Counted from the first letter of the stretch, positions 8,171 to 15,629 are shown. The stretch: 38,439 bases of DNA from Gemmobacter caeruleus (GCF_008271655.1 NZ_VKKX01000008.1:1-38439), one strand, 5' to 3'. Notes: generated from the sequence alone by a model not told the origin. Program-made: numbers and translations.

Positions 8171-9292
8171 TTACTGCATCGAGGCTTTCACGTTTTCGGT
8201 CGCTTCGGTCGAATAGACCTGCTTCCACGCGTCCAACAGGTTCTCTTGGCTGACCGGCAGAGCAGGCAGCGCCACAAAGTCTGGCGCGTCCTTGCCCAGA
8301 AGGGCGTAACCGGCCAGCTTCGCCTCGACCACACCGGCGTCATAGGGACGCTGCGCGCCAAGGCCCTTGATGAAGCCGCCCTGCGCCATGCTGATGGCGA
8401 CGTTTTCGCCAAGGTCGACGGTGGTGATGATCAGATCATCGCGGCCATTGGCGCGGGCGGCGGCCATCACGCCTTCGGCCGGAACGTCCCAGACCGCCCA
8501 GATGCCCTTGATGTTCGGGTTCGCGGTCAGCATCGCGCCAGCCGCCTTTTCCGCATCGCCCGAGAAGTCCGGCCCGCCGATCCCCTGTTCATCGACGATC
8601 TTGATGTTCGGGTAGTCGCTGGCGATCGTCGTCTTGAACCCATCATAGCGCTGCTTTGTTACGAAGAAGTCGGCGGCGTGGAACACCAGCCCGATTTCGC
8701 CCCCGTCAGGGCCAAGCGCCTTGGCCATCAGATGGGCTGCGGCGACGCCATTGCCGTAATTGTCCGCCGACACGATCGAGACATAGTCGGTCCCCGGAAC
8801 GAAGCCCGTCGGGACGTTGTCCATGAACACGAGCTTGGCCCCGGCCTCATGCGCGGCGCGGTAGGCGGCGGCGGTGGCGGTGGGGTCGGTCGGGATCGAC
8901 ACGATGATGTCGGGCGACTGCGCCATGATGGTTTCAAGGTCGCTGACCTGCTTTTCGGGCTTGAAGCCCGCATCGGTCACGGCAATCACTTCGATCCCCA
9001 TGGCGGCGAACTGGGTCTGCAGGCCGTTGATCTGCGCCTGGCTCCAATCGTTGCCGCCGTAATGCATCACGATGGCAGCGGTGGCGCCCATCTCCTTGAT
9101 CTTGGCCAGCTCTTCATCGCTGAGCACGACATCCGAGGCCGGCGAGGGGTCTTCACCGCTCGGCCCCTTGGACAGGACGGTTTCCTGCAACTTGGCAAGC
9201 GCCGCGTCCGGATCCGCAAAGGCCGGGGCGGCGATCCCCATCAAAAGCGCAAGCGCGGTCGCCGAGCCCATGAGGCTGCGTCTGGTCATCAT
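8171..9292 (-). CDS. Periplasmic sugar-binding protein of ABC importer
   Basis: The 373-aa protein is a Peripla_BP_4/RbsB-type substrate-binding protein. The N-terminus is a signal peptide: MMTRRSLMG followed by a hydrophobic stretch and a cleavage site near PAFA-DP. The twin arginine with a nearby leucine makes Tat export possible. The first ATG at 9292 has GGAGG with about 8-nt spacing. Segments such as MDNVPTGFVPGTDY, HAADFFVTKQR and TTVDLGENVAIS are shared with the signal-less protein at 11760-12770, so the two are paralogues. It should capture the operon's substrate in the periplasm; the ligand is unknown. Confidence 0.92.
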   Translation of the reverse strand: MMTRRSLMGSATALALLMGIAAPAFADPDAALAKLQETVLSKGPSGEDPSPASDVVLSDEELAKIKEMGATAAIVMHYGGNDWSQAQINGLQTQFAAMGIEVIAVTDAGFKPEKQVSDLETIMAQSPDIIVSIPTDPTATAAAYRAAHEAGAKLVFMDNVPTGFVPGTDYVSIVSADNYGNGVAAAHLMAKALGPDGGEIGLVFHAADFFVTKQRYDGFKTTIASDYPNIKIVDEQGIGGPDFSGDAEKAAGAMLTANPNIKGIWAVWDVPAEGVMAAARANGRDDLIITTVDLGENVAISMAQGGFIKGLGAQRPYDAGVVEAKLAGYALLGKDAPDFVALPALPVSQENLLDAWKQVYSTEATENVKASMQ

Positions 9293-9347
9293 AACTTCTT
9301 CCTCCCAGAGAAGTGTCGGGGTTGCCCCCGTGTGGTGGGCAGGGCGT

Positions 9348-10169
9348 TCAGCCCGCGATTGCCCGGTTCAGGTAGTCCATGCTCAGCCGCGCCCCTTCGG
9401 CGGGGTCGAGCCAGGAGTCGAGTTCGGTGCAGACCCAGCCCGCAAAGCCCACATCCCGCATCGCCTGCAGGATCGGCCCCGTCGGCACATCGCCGCGGTC
9501 AAGCGGGGTGAAGGCAAAGGGTTCACGCTGGAAGCCCTTGAGATGAATGTAGGAAATCCGCTTCGCGTGGTCGCGGATCAGTTGCGCCGGATCACCACCG
9601 GCTGCGGCCAGATGCGCCGTGTCGGGGCAGAAATCGATGGCGGTCAGATCGAAGATCTTGGCCACTTCGGCAGGGCCTTCGACGATGGTGGACAGATGCG
9701 GGTGGTAATGCGCCCGCAGCCCCCGCGCCTCGGCCAGCGCCTTCACGCGGTCGAGGGCTGCGCCCAGCTTGTGATAATCCGACTCGCGCGTGCCGTCGAA
9801 ACGCTTGGCCCCGCCGCCCACCACCAGATGCGGCGCGCCCAGTTCGGCGGCACGGTCGGCGGCGCGCGTCACGCGGGCCAGTTCCTCGGGCAGAATGTCG
9901 TCGAAGATGAAGTTCCCGCCCGCATAGGTGGCGACCAGTTCCAGCCCGTTGTCGGCCAGAAGCTTGCGCATCTCGGCGGCGCTGTAGTCCAGCAGGTTGC
10001 CGTCGAACAGCTCCACCCCGGCATAACCAGCGGCAGCGATGTCGGCGCAGGCGCGGTCCATATCGCCGAAGGTGCGGTAGGCCAGTTGCGTGATCGAGGT
10101 GACGCCCACGGCATCGCCCCCGAGACCCCCCCAGCAATTGGCGTGATAGGCCAGCTTCCACGCTGTCAT
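9348..10169 (-). CDS. TIM-barrel sugar isomerase/epimerase (first gene of operon)
   Basis: The 273-aa protein belongs to the xylose isomerase-like TIM-barrel family (IolE/Hyi-like size). Candidate metal ligands lie in GVELFDG, AHYHPHL, FCPDTAHL, YIHLKG and CTELDSW, a near-complete set for a divalent-metal isomerase or epimerase. It is the promoter-proximal gene of the sugar operon, 55 bp before the binding-protein gene, and faces the ROK regulator across a 223-bp divergent region. It is likely to act on the keto-sugar product of one of the Gfo/Idh enzymes. Confidence 0.83.
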   Translation of the reverse strand: MTAWKLAYHANCWGGLGGDAVGVTSITQLAYRTFGDMDRACADIAAAGYAGVELFDGNLLDYSAAEMRKLLADNGLELVATYAGGNFIFDDILPEELARVTRAADRAAELGAPHLVVGGGAKRFDGTRESDYHKLGAALDRVKALAEARGLRAHYHPHLSTIVEGPAEVAKIFDLTAIDFCPDTAHLAAAGGDPAQLIRDHAKRISYIHLKGFQREPFAFTPLDRGDVPTGPILQAMRDVGFAGWVCTELDSWLDPAEGARLSMDYLNRAIAG

Positions 10170-10253
10170 TGGTATCCCCTCCCCGTGCCGCAGGCGGTGC
10201 GGGATGGCCCGCCTTGCCTGCTTTCCTGCCGGCCTCCTCTGACCGTGGCACTT

Positions 10254-10282
10254 TTGTTAGGCCTCAATTCCGCTTTGGTCAA
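10254..10282 (-). promoter_or_regulatory. Candidate promoter of the sugar operon
   Basis: On the minus strand TTGACC (10277-10282) is followed after 17 nt by TAACAA (10254-10259), a good sigma-70-like pair oriented toward the first operon gene starting at 10169. It lies in an AT-rich stretch of the 223-bp region between two divergent transcription units, where a ROK-regulated promoter is expected. Confidence 0.45.
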
Positions 10283-10293
10283 TAATAAATCTG

Positions 10294-10330
10294 CTTATGT
10301 CAGACTACTTCTGCATTTTTACAGCATAAG
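10294..10330. promoter_or_regulatory. Possible ROK operator: spaced inverted CTTATG/CATAAG
   Basis: CTTATG at 10294-10299 and CATAAG at 10325-10330 form an inverted pair about three helical turns apart, in the AT-rich divergent region and just upstream of the candidate operon promoter. ROK regulators bind AT-rich inverted sites, so this is a plausible but short operator candidate. The region has no other obvious palindrome. Confidence 0.3.
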
Positions 10331-10392
10331 TTTTTTCTTGAACGGCAGAAGGCCGCCCTTTATCCCTGCTGAAACCCTGCAAGGACGCGATT

Positions 10393-11763
10393 TTGCCCCT
10401 GACCGCCCAGGTCCTGACCGAATCGTCCCGCCCCCGTGGCAAGGGACGGCCGCGCACGGTGGAAACCGCTGCGCCATCGCTGGTCGAACTCCTGAACCTC
10501 GTCCGCACGGGTGCCGCAAACACGCGGCAGGAACTGGAACGCCAAAGCGAATTCGGCCGCGCCGTGGTGGCGGATCGCCTGACGATGCTGGGCGATCTGG
10601 GACTGGTGGACGAAAGCGAACTGGGCACCGCCACGGGGGGCCGCGCCCCGCGTCTGGTGCGCTTTGCCGCGCGCCGCGCCGCGATCCTTCTTGCCACGCT
10701 CGACCAGACCGCGATCGGGGTGGGTGTGGCCGACCTGTCGGGCAAGCTTCTGACCGAACATCACGAAGCCGCCGACCTGACCGCCCCGCCCGCAGAACTG
10801 GCCGAGCGTCTGACAGCACTCTTCCGCTGGTCGATGGAGCGTCATGCACCGCAGGGCAGCATATGGGGTATCTCCCTCTCCGTCCCCGGTGCCGTTCAGG
10901 GCGCAACGGAGGGTGACTTCCTGACCGCCACGCCGCCTGTCCTTCCCGCCTGGGAAGGCTTCCCGCTGGTCGAGACGCTGACCCGCGATTTCGGCGTGCC
11001 GGTCTGGATGCGGTCCAGCGTCGAGACGATGACGATGGGCGAGCTGCACGCAGGCGCGGGGATCGGCACGCGCAGTATGCTTTTCCTGAAGGTCGGCCGC
11101 CGCATCGGGGCGGGCATCGTCTGCGACGGCCAGCTTTACCGTGGTGCGCATGGTGCAGCGGGTCTGATCGGATCGCTTCCGGTCACCTCAGGCGGGCGGA
11201 GCGGCCCACTCGATGCCCTCGCAGGATTGGACATGATCCAGAGCGAAGGTCTGGCCGCCGCACAAGACGGGCGCAGCCCCATGCTGGCCGACATCCAGCG
11301 CCGCGGGGGCGAGATCACGGCAATCGAAGTCTCACAAGCCGCACAGACCGGCGATCCCGCCTCGGTCGCGATCCTGACGGAGTCGGGCCACCTGATCGGG
11401 CAGGTCGTGGCGACGCTGGCCAATGCGCTGAACCCGGAACTGATCGTGCTGTCGGGGTCCATCGTGCAGACGAACGACATCCTCCTCGCCGCGCTGCGCG
11501 AGGCGGTCTATGGCGCATCGCATCCATTCGTCACCCGCGACCTGCGGATCATCCGGTCGCAGATGGGAAGTTCCGCTGGCTTGGTCGGCGCGGCCCGCGT
11601 GGCATCGGAACAGCTCTTCGCGCCCGCCTTCCTGAAGGAATGGGTGATGCAGGGCAGCCCCCTTTCCTATCCTGCCTTCACCGCCCTGCAGGATCGGCTT
11701 TCGCAAACCGCATCGCCCCCTCCGCCGCCAAGGGCGCGGAACGGACAGGAGCTTCCGAGATGA
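10393..11763 (+). CDS. ROK-family transcriptional regulator
   Basis: The 456-aa protein has an N-terminal winged-helix region (about residues 28-75, including VADRLTMLGDLGLVDE) followed by a ROK domain. The ROK part appears non-catalytic: the usual ND dyad before the helix is replaced (VETMTMGELHAG), the GEIGH-type histidine position reads GLIGS, and the cysteine zinc cluster is absent. It would therefore be a sugar-responsive DNA-binding protein, presumably a repressor of the divergent operon. The start is a TTG at 10393 with AAGGA about 8 nt upstream; no nearer ATG fits. Its stop overlaps the next gene as ATGA. Confidence 0.88.
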   Translation: MPLTAQVLTESSRPRGKGRPRTVETAAPSLVELLNLVRTGAANTRQELERQSEFGRAVVADRLTMLGDLGLVDESELGTATGGRAPRLVRFAARRAAILLATLDQTAIGVGVADLSGKLLTEHHEAADLTAPPAELAERLTALFRWSMERHAPQGSIWGISLSVPGAVQGATEGDFLTATPPVLPAWEGFPLVETLTRDFGVPVWMRSSVETMTMGELHAGAGIGTRSMLFLKVGRRIGAGIVCDGQLYRGAHGAAGLIGSLPVTSGGRSGPLDALAGLDMIQSEGLAAAQDGRSPMLADIQRRGGEITAIEVSQAAQTGDPASVAILTESGHLIGQVVATLANALNPELIVLSGSIVQTNDILLAALREAVYGASHPFVTRDLRIIRSQMGSSAGLVGAARVASEQLFAPAFLKEWVMQGSPLSYPAFTALQDRLSQTASPPPPPRARNGQELPR

Positions 11764-12770
11764 CGATTTCCGGCCTCGGCCCGCATGGTGAACGCGCCGC
11801 CCCGCCCGAACGGGTCATCCTGCTGCCCGACGACCGCACCGCCGCTAAGGCCGCCGGATGGCGCGTTGCTGTGGTCCTGCACACCTTGGAAAGCGACTGG
11901 GCCAAGCAGCAACTTGCCGGCATGATGGGCATCTTCGGCGATTGCGGCGCGGCGGTGATCGACGTTGTGGATTGCGCCTTTTCCCCCGACATGCAGGTGT
12001 CCGAACTTGACCGGCTGATCTCTCAAAGCCCCGACGCAATCATTTCGCTGCCCGTGGCTAACGAACAGGTTGCGGCCGCGCATCGCCGGGTGTCCGAGGC
12101 GGGGATAAAGCTGGTCCTGCTCGACAACGCCCCGACCGGCCTGTTGCCGGGCAAGGACTATACGGCGCTGGTGTCGTCGGACAATTTCGGTCTGGGCAAG
12201 ATCGCGGCAAAGGGACTTTCGGCGCATGTTCCCGACGGTGCGAAGGTCGGCGTCCTCGGCTTCGCCGCCGACTTCTTCGCCACGAACGAGCGCGAGATCG
12301 CCTTTACCAAATGGCTTCTGGTAAACCGCCCCGACATCATCCCGCGCATCCACCGCTTCGCACGGATCGAGGACGCTGCCGCAGCCGCGGATGATCTTCT
12401 GTCGGCGAACCCCGATCTGGCCGGGCTATTCGTCGTGTGGGATACGCCAGCCCTTGCCGCAGCCACCCGCCTTGCAGAACGCGGCGCGACGATGCCCGTG
12501 GCAACCGTGGACCTCGGAGAGGCCGCTGCCATCGCCCTCGCACAAGGCGACTCTTTCTGCTGCATCGCCGCCCAACAACCTTTCCTGCAAGGGATCGCAG
12601 CCGCGCAGACCGTGATCCTGTGCCTTCTCGGCCGCCCCGTTCCCGCCTGGATCGCCCTACCCGGCATTGGCGTCACACGGGACAACGTGGTCGAAAGTTT
12701 CCAGACGATCTGGCGGCAACCGGCCCCGCGCGAAGTGCTCCGCGTGCTGGGCCTGTCACGCGGCAAATGA
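11760..12770 (+). CDS. Cytosolic paralogue of the sugar-binding protein
   Basis: The 336-aa protein resembles the periplasmic binding protein at 8171-9292 through most of its length, sharing DN-PTG--PG-DY, ADFF-T--R, VWD-PA and TVDLGE motifs. Its N-terminus (MTISGLGPHGERAAPPERV) has no hydrophobic signal and no helix-turn-helix, so it should stay in the cytoplasm. The ATG at 11760 overlaps the ROK stop (ATGA), so both are made together. Inference: it binds the imported sugar or a metabolite and works with the ROK protein as a sensor, or buffers the ligand. The function is not established. An alternative is a binding protein that lost its signal. Confidence 0.75.
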   Translation: MTISGLGPHGERAAPPERVILLPDDRTAAKAAGWRVAVVLHTLESDWAKQQLAGMMGIFGDCGAAVIDVVDCAFSPDMQVSELDRLISQSPDAIISLPVANEQVAAAHRRVSEAGIKLVLLDNAPTGLLPGKDYTALVSSDNFGLGKIAAKGLSAHVPDGAKVGVLGFAADFFATNEREIAFTKWLLVNRPDIIPRIHRFARIEDAAAAADDLLSANPDLAGLFVVWDTPALAAATRLAERGATMPVATVDLGEAAAIALAQGDSFCCIAAQQPFLQGIAAAQTVILCLLGRPVPAWIALPGIGVTRDNVVESFQTIWRQPAPREVLRVLGLSRGK

Positions 12771-12803
12771 AGGCCGGCATGGAAGCGATGCGACAGGCTC
12801 ACC

Positions 12804-12821
12804 GGCGGATTTGAATCCGCC
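12804..12821 (+). terminator. Hairpin downstream of the ROK/binding-protein pair
   Basis: GGCGGAT (12804-12810) and ATCCGCC (12815-12821) form a 7-bp stem with a TTGA loop, 34 nt after the stop at 12770. Only weak T content follows, so this may be a weak terminator for the plus-strand regulatory pair. Confidence 0.4.
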
Positions 12822-12932
12822 AAAGTTCCATTACGACTGTCCATCGACATATCGCCGCGACCGTCCGCTTTGGGCCGAAACTGTCGATCTTGTCCTTTGC
12901 CCCGGCAACCCGCGTACTAACGGGGCCTGAAA

Positions 12933-12954
12933 CCCGGCGGGTTGCCCCGCCGGG
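12933..12954 (-). terminator. Rho-independent terminator of ssb
   Basis: CCCGGCGGG (12933-12941) and CCCGCCGGG (12946-12954) form a perfect 9-bp stem with a 4-nt loop, followed on the minus strand by TTTC. It lies 22 nt beyond the ssb stop codon, in the right orientation to end ssb transcription. Confidence 0.65.
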
Positions 12955-12976
12955 CCTTAGGGAGACCCCGTTCTTT

Positions 12977-13381
12977 TCAGAACGGGATCTCGTCGTCGCG
13001 GTCGACCAGCTCGGGGTTTTCATTCTCGGTCGCTTTCGGGCGGCTGAGGAAGTCGACCTTCTCCGCGATGATCTCGCAGCCGTAGCGGTCAACGCCGGTT
13101 GCGTCGGTCCACTTTGTGTAGTGGATGCGGCCGTGGACCATGACCTTCATGCCCTTTTCGCAGTGCTCTGCGACAGTCTTGCCGAGACCGTTGAAGCAGG
13201 TGATGCGGTGCCATTCGGTGTCCATGACCCGGTAGCCGTTTTCGTCGCGGATCGCGCGACCTTCCGAAAGGCGGGGGCGCGAGGTGGCGAGGGTGAAGTT
13301 GGTGATCTTGGTGCCGCTCTGGGTGGCGCGGACTTCGGGCTTCTGACCGATGTTGCCGGCGAGGATGACGATGTTCTGCAT
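12977..13381 (-). CDS. ssb: Single-stranded DNA-binding protein
   Basis: The 134-aa protein has the SSB OB-fold pattern: MQNIVILAGNIGQKPEVRAT at the start, then TEWHRITCFNGLGKTVAEH and GRIHYTKWTD. It ends with the acidic tip DDEIPF, which in SSBs recruits replication and repair partners. It is shorter than chromosomal alphaproteobacterial SSBs, which have a long disordered linker, and fits a plasmid-borne copy. The ATG at 13381 has AGGAG about 6 nt upstream; a longer frame to 13426 is not needed. It probably protects single strands during plasmid replication or conjugative transfer. Confidence 0.93.
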   Translation of the reverse strand: MQNIVILAGNIGQKPEVRATQSGTKITNFTLATSRPRLSEGRAIRDENGYRVMDTEWHRITCFNGLGKTVAEHCEKGMKVMVHGRIHYTKWTDATGVDRYGCEIIAEKVDFLSRPKATENENPELVDRDDEIPF

Positions 13382-13821
13382 GTTAAGCTCCTGTGTTTCC
13401 TGTCCCCGGGACCGTCCCTTCGACAAGACCCGAAAGAAGCCTGTCGGGTGAGGCGTGCACGGCTGGGCCAGCAGACCAGACGGAAACCCCCAAAGGTCCG
13501 GGGTGGAGCGGGCAGGTGCCGCGTTTCCAAAGAAACGCTAGCCAACACGGCCCAGACTGACGCGGGGTTGCGCGCATGAGGCCGAACAGGCTTAGGGGAT
13601 TGTCAGTCGAAGGGATGGCACCGGGGACAGGAGTGATCGGAGGCACTTGCAGAACATGTCTTTCCTCGCCCTGATAAGACGGTAAGCCCGAAGTCCTTAT
13701 CCCCATAGCGGCGGATCACCTCAGAGCCCCTTTCTTGCCATTCGCGCCTAAGCCCGATCGGAGTTGCGAGCCCGCGCCGTGACGGCTATCCCAAGGGCAT
13801 CATTTTGGACACGAGGCACCC
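13382..13821. other. 440-bp region between ssb and the H-NS-like gene, with structured ssb leader
   Basis: No convincing gene is present. On the minus strand the ssb-proximal 200 nt are GC-rich and contain several possible hairpins. The clearest is GCGTTTC-CAAA-GAAACGC at 13521-13538 (perfect 7-bp stem, tetraloop). A G/C-rich GGGAC...GTCCC fold lies closer to ssb. The minus-strand frame up to 13706 has no domain similarity that I recognise and no good initiation signal. The plus-strand part near 13810 contains only the ribosome-binding site of the H-NS-like gene (GAGG). Confidence 0.5.
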
Positions 13822-14142
13822 ATGGCTGAATTCGACGTTGAGACACTGTCGCTCAAAGAGCTCAAGAGCCTGCAGAAGGATCTGGCCAAGGCCATTTCCT
13901 CATTTGAGGACAGGCAGAAAAGCGATGCCCGCAGCAAGCTCGAGATCATTGCCAAAGAGATGGGCTATTCCCTGGCCGACCTGATTGGCACCGAGGTGAA
14001 ACCCACCCGTGCGCCCGCCGCCGCGAAATACCGCCATCCAGAAAACGCGGCCCTCACCTGGTCAGGCCGGGGGCGCAAGCCGCTGTGGTTTGTCGCGGCC
14101 CTAGAAGCAGGCAAATCGCCCGAGGACATGGCAGTCAACTGA
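13822..14142 (+). CDS. H-NS/HvrA-family nucleoid-associated regulator
   Basis: The 106-aa protein has the H-NS family layout: an N-terminal coiled-coil oligomerisation part (about residues 8-45, with LKELKSLQKDLAKAISSFED) and a C-terminal DNA-binding motif TWSGRGRKPLWF near residue 80. This C-terminal motif is typical of the alphaproteobacterial HvrA/Spb group and proteobacterial H-NS-like proteins. The ATG at 13822 has a GAGG site 7 nt upstream. Plasmid-encoded H-NS-like proteins often silence transferred DNA and limit the plasmid's burden on the host, which suits a replicon carrying a large cargo operon. Confidence 0.9.
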   Translation: MAEFDVETLSLKELKSLQKDLAKAISSFEDRQKSDARSKLEIIAKEMGYSLADLIGTEVKPTRAPAAAKYRHPENAALTWSGRGRKPLWFVAALEAGKSPEDMAVN

Positions 14143-14195
14143 CCGCCTATGCGTGACCCAGCAGTGGGGCGTTCGTGTTATAGAAATCCACATTT

Positions 14196-14223
14196 GTGAA
14201 CATGTCGCCTCGGTCATGTTTAC
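14196..14223. repeat. Inverted repeat GTGAACATG / CATGTTTAC
   Basis: A 9-bp inverted repeat with one mismatch (G-U in RNA) and a 10-nt spacer lies 54 bp after the H-NS-like gene. It could be that gene's 3' hairpin or a DNA-binding site. No T-run follows. Confidence 0.4.
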
Positions 14224-14361
14224 AGAGCGCAGTTCTCCCAACATGAGAAAGTCCCCTGCCCTATCTGCTTCAGTTTCTTGCCACCGCCTTCCTTGGATTT
14301 CGGAATGCCGACAAGACGTCGGCGCAGTGGGCCTGTCAGGCTCTTGAGGGCAGACAGGCGA

Positions 14362-14398
14362 AAGGCCCGGAGGCGCGATAGCGCCGAGCCCGGGCCTT
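14362..14398 (-). terminator. Long bipartite hairpin terminator of the 54-aa protein gene
   Basis: The outer arms AAGGCCCGG (14362-14370) and CCGGGCCTT (14390-14398) enclose an inner stem GGCGC-GATA-GCGCC (14372-14385). It lies 18 nt beyond the stop of the small minus-strand gene and is followed on that strand by a TTTC-type run. It could also act on plus-strand transcripts. Confidence 0.65.
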
Positions 14399-14415
14399 CT
14401 TAACGAGCGTGGGCA

Positions 14416-14580
14416 TTACGCCCACGGGTCGATCTCAGCCAGCACCTGAACCTCATCGCCGTCGATTTCATCGGCGGGGACGGCACCAAAGGTTCCATCC
14501 CCTGCCTGAAAGACCACGATCGAAACCATGAGCGTGGCGGCGAGAGAGGCGGCGAAGGCGTGTGCATCTTTGCGGGACAT
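14416..14580 (-). CDS. 54-aa putative membrane microprotein
   Basis: The short frame starts MSRKDAHAF, has a hydrophobic helix (about residues 9-25, with AASLAATLMVSIVVF) and a very acidic C-terminus (ADEIDGDEVQVLAEIDPWA). It has all the marks of a real gene: an ATG with AGGAG about 8 nt upstream and a strong terminator hairpin 18 nt past the stop. The charge pattern suggests an N-in membrane anchor or an uncleaved signal, with the acidic tail outside. I do not recognise a family. A decayed inverted copy of its second half lies at 14874-14935. Confidence 0.65.
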   Translation of the reverse strand: MSRKDAHAFAASLAATLMVSIVVFQAGDGTFGAVPADEIDGDEVQVLAEIDPWA

Positions 14581-15030
14581 CTGTTTTGGCTCCTGCTGGG
14601 AGGCGAGGGACCATCCCCCGCGCTGACAGGAACCCGCAGGCCCAAGGACGGTCTGACATCACCGGGTGCGTTCGGGCTTGCCCCGAATCCGGCCGGCGGC
14701 ACGGGCTCGCCCCGTAGTCCGAGCCCTTGTGGCTTGATCTCGAAGACGGGCTTTGGGCCAAGGAAGGGACTGGCAAGCGGGGGATGGTACTTTGACACAA
14801 GGAGCCGAATTGTCCCGCTGATGCTCACCCCGCCAGCCTTGCAGACATGCTCTTAGTTAACCGAGGCCTTACTGGGGATGGAGCCTTTGGTGCCCCGCGC
14901 AGATGCACGGGAAAGGTTGGTGCTGGATGAGAGGCCCGCGTGCGGCGGGCCCCCTTGGTCTCTGAGAAGGCTCGGGCGGCGATGTCCGCCTTCTGTGCCC
15001 TCTACCGTGCGTTTTGAAATTGAGAGTTGG
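14581..15030. other. 450-bp region between the microprotein gene and parE
   Basis: No intact gene was found. The part 14581-14830 is GC-rich and would form the long leader of the microprotein gene on the minus strand, with possible hairpins (for example GGGCTCG...CGAGCCC near 14703-14727). The several overlapping frames there are proline- and arginine-rich, without family features or start signals. The part 14840-14940 contains the gene relic listed separately. Nothing else was seen up to parE. Confidence 0.45.
14874..14935 (+). pseudogene. Decayed inverted copy of the microprotein gene (3' half)
   Basis: The plus-strand segment 14874-14894 matches the minus strand of the microprotein gene (14482-14502) at 20 of 21 positions; both encode GDG-FGA. 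Similarity continues with small gaps, through GGTT-GTGCTGG-TGAGA, to about 14935, although the frame is lost. A 25-codon frame from an ATG at 14847 lacks a ribosome-binding site. It is best read as a remnant of an inverted duplication. Confidence 0.4.
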
Positions 15031-15369
15031 CTATTCGCCGCTGTCGCCTTCGCCCAGGGCGGCAAGCCGAGCAGGCAGGTCCATCCTGACATGCAGGAAG
15101 TCGACAACGATCATCCGGTCTGGCGCTGCGATAAAGACCACATAGTGCTGCCCGGACCGGGCATAGCGCAGGTTTTCGGGCAGCGACGGGTCAACCAGTC
15201 GACGGCAGTCTTTGGAAGGTGCGGCACCGTCTGCCAGTGCCTGGCACTTGTCGATGAGGTCTTCAGCATAAGCGTCCGCCTGCCGCTTGCCAAAAGTCTC
15301 GACTGTCCAGACCGCAATATCTTTCAGTGCGGCTTCTGCCTGCCGCGTCAACACCCATGGTTTTGGCAT
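15031..15369 (-). CDS. parE: ParE-family toxin (RelE/ParE superfamily)
   Basis: The 112-aa basic protein has the ParE layout: MPKPWVLTRQAEAALKDI at the N-terminus, TFGKRQADAYAEDL in the middle and the conserved RYARSGQHYVVFIAAPDRMIVVDFLH region (seen as LRYARSGQHYVVF and VVDFLHVRMDL). ParE toxins poison DNA gyrase. Its start overlaps the parD stop by one base (TGATG), the usual antitoxin-first coupling. On a plasmid it serves as a post-segregational stability system. Confidence 0.9.
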   Translation of the reverse strand: MPKPWVLTRQAEAALKDIAVWTVETFGKRQADAYAEDLIDKCQALADGAAPSKDCRRLVDPSLPENLRYARSGQHYVVFIAAPDRMIVVDFLHVRMDLPARLAALGEGDSGE

Positions 15370-15629
15370 CAGGATGCGGACTTTTGCGCCGTTGCAAAGA
15401 CCCGCCGGATTGCTTCTTCACCGGGTCCGCGCGCGAAAGCGCCTTCTCGGGCCTCTAGCACGCCACGTGTTAGCCGTGAGCGCAGGTCACGGAACTCGGC
15501 CTCTTCGCGCTCCAGCAAGCGCAAACCGGCCCGCAACGCCTCGGAGGCGTTCTGGTAGCGGCCCGAGGCAACCAAATCATCGATCAGCTTTGATTGGGGT
15601 TCGGTCAGCACAACGTTGCGGGTGGCCAT
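15369..15629 (-). CDS. parD: ParD-family antitoxin
   Basis: The 86-aa protein has an N-terminal ribbon-helix-helix region (MATRNVVLTEPQSKLIDDLV) followed by the ParD motif GRYQNASEALRAGLRLLE and a flexible C-terminal part that would bind ParE. The ATG at 15629 is supported by GGAG about 9 nt upstream; an open frame continues to 16010 but has no ParD-like sequence. It neutralises ParE and, with it, should repress the operon through the palindrome at 15647-15665. Confidence 0.92.
   Translation of the reverse strand: MATRNVVLTEPQSKLIDDLVASGRYQNASEALRAGLRLLEREEAEFRDLRSRLTRGVLEAREGAFARGPGEEAIRRVFATAQKSAS

Noticed and set aside
7982-10916. Two long plus-strand frames (509 and 614 codons)
   Set aside because: Both are antisense to the binding-protein and TIM-barrel genes, and show no domain.
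13383-13706. 107-codon minus-strand frame upstream of ssb
   Set aside because: No ribosome-binding site or recognisable domain; composition (P, G, W, S) fits noncoding GC-rich leader DNA.
14153-14347. 64-codon plus-strand frame after the H-NS-like gene
   Set aside because: It has no ribosome-binding site or coding character and overlaps an inverted repeat.
14400-14828. 142-codon minus-strand frame over the microprotein gene
   Set aside because: The 54-codon frame inside it has the proper ribosome-binding site, hydrophobic helix and terminator; the long frame is proline/serine/arginine-rich with no features.
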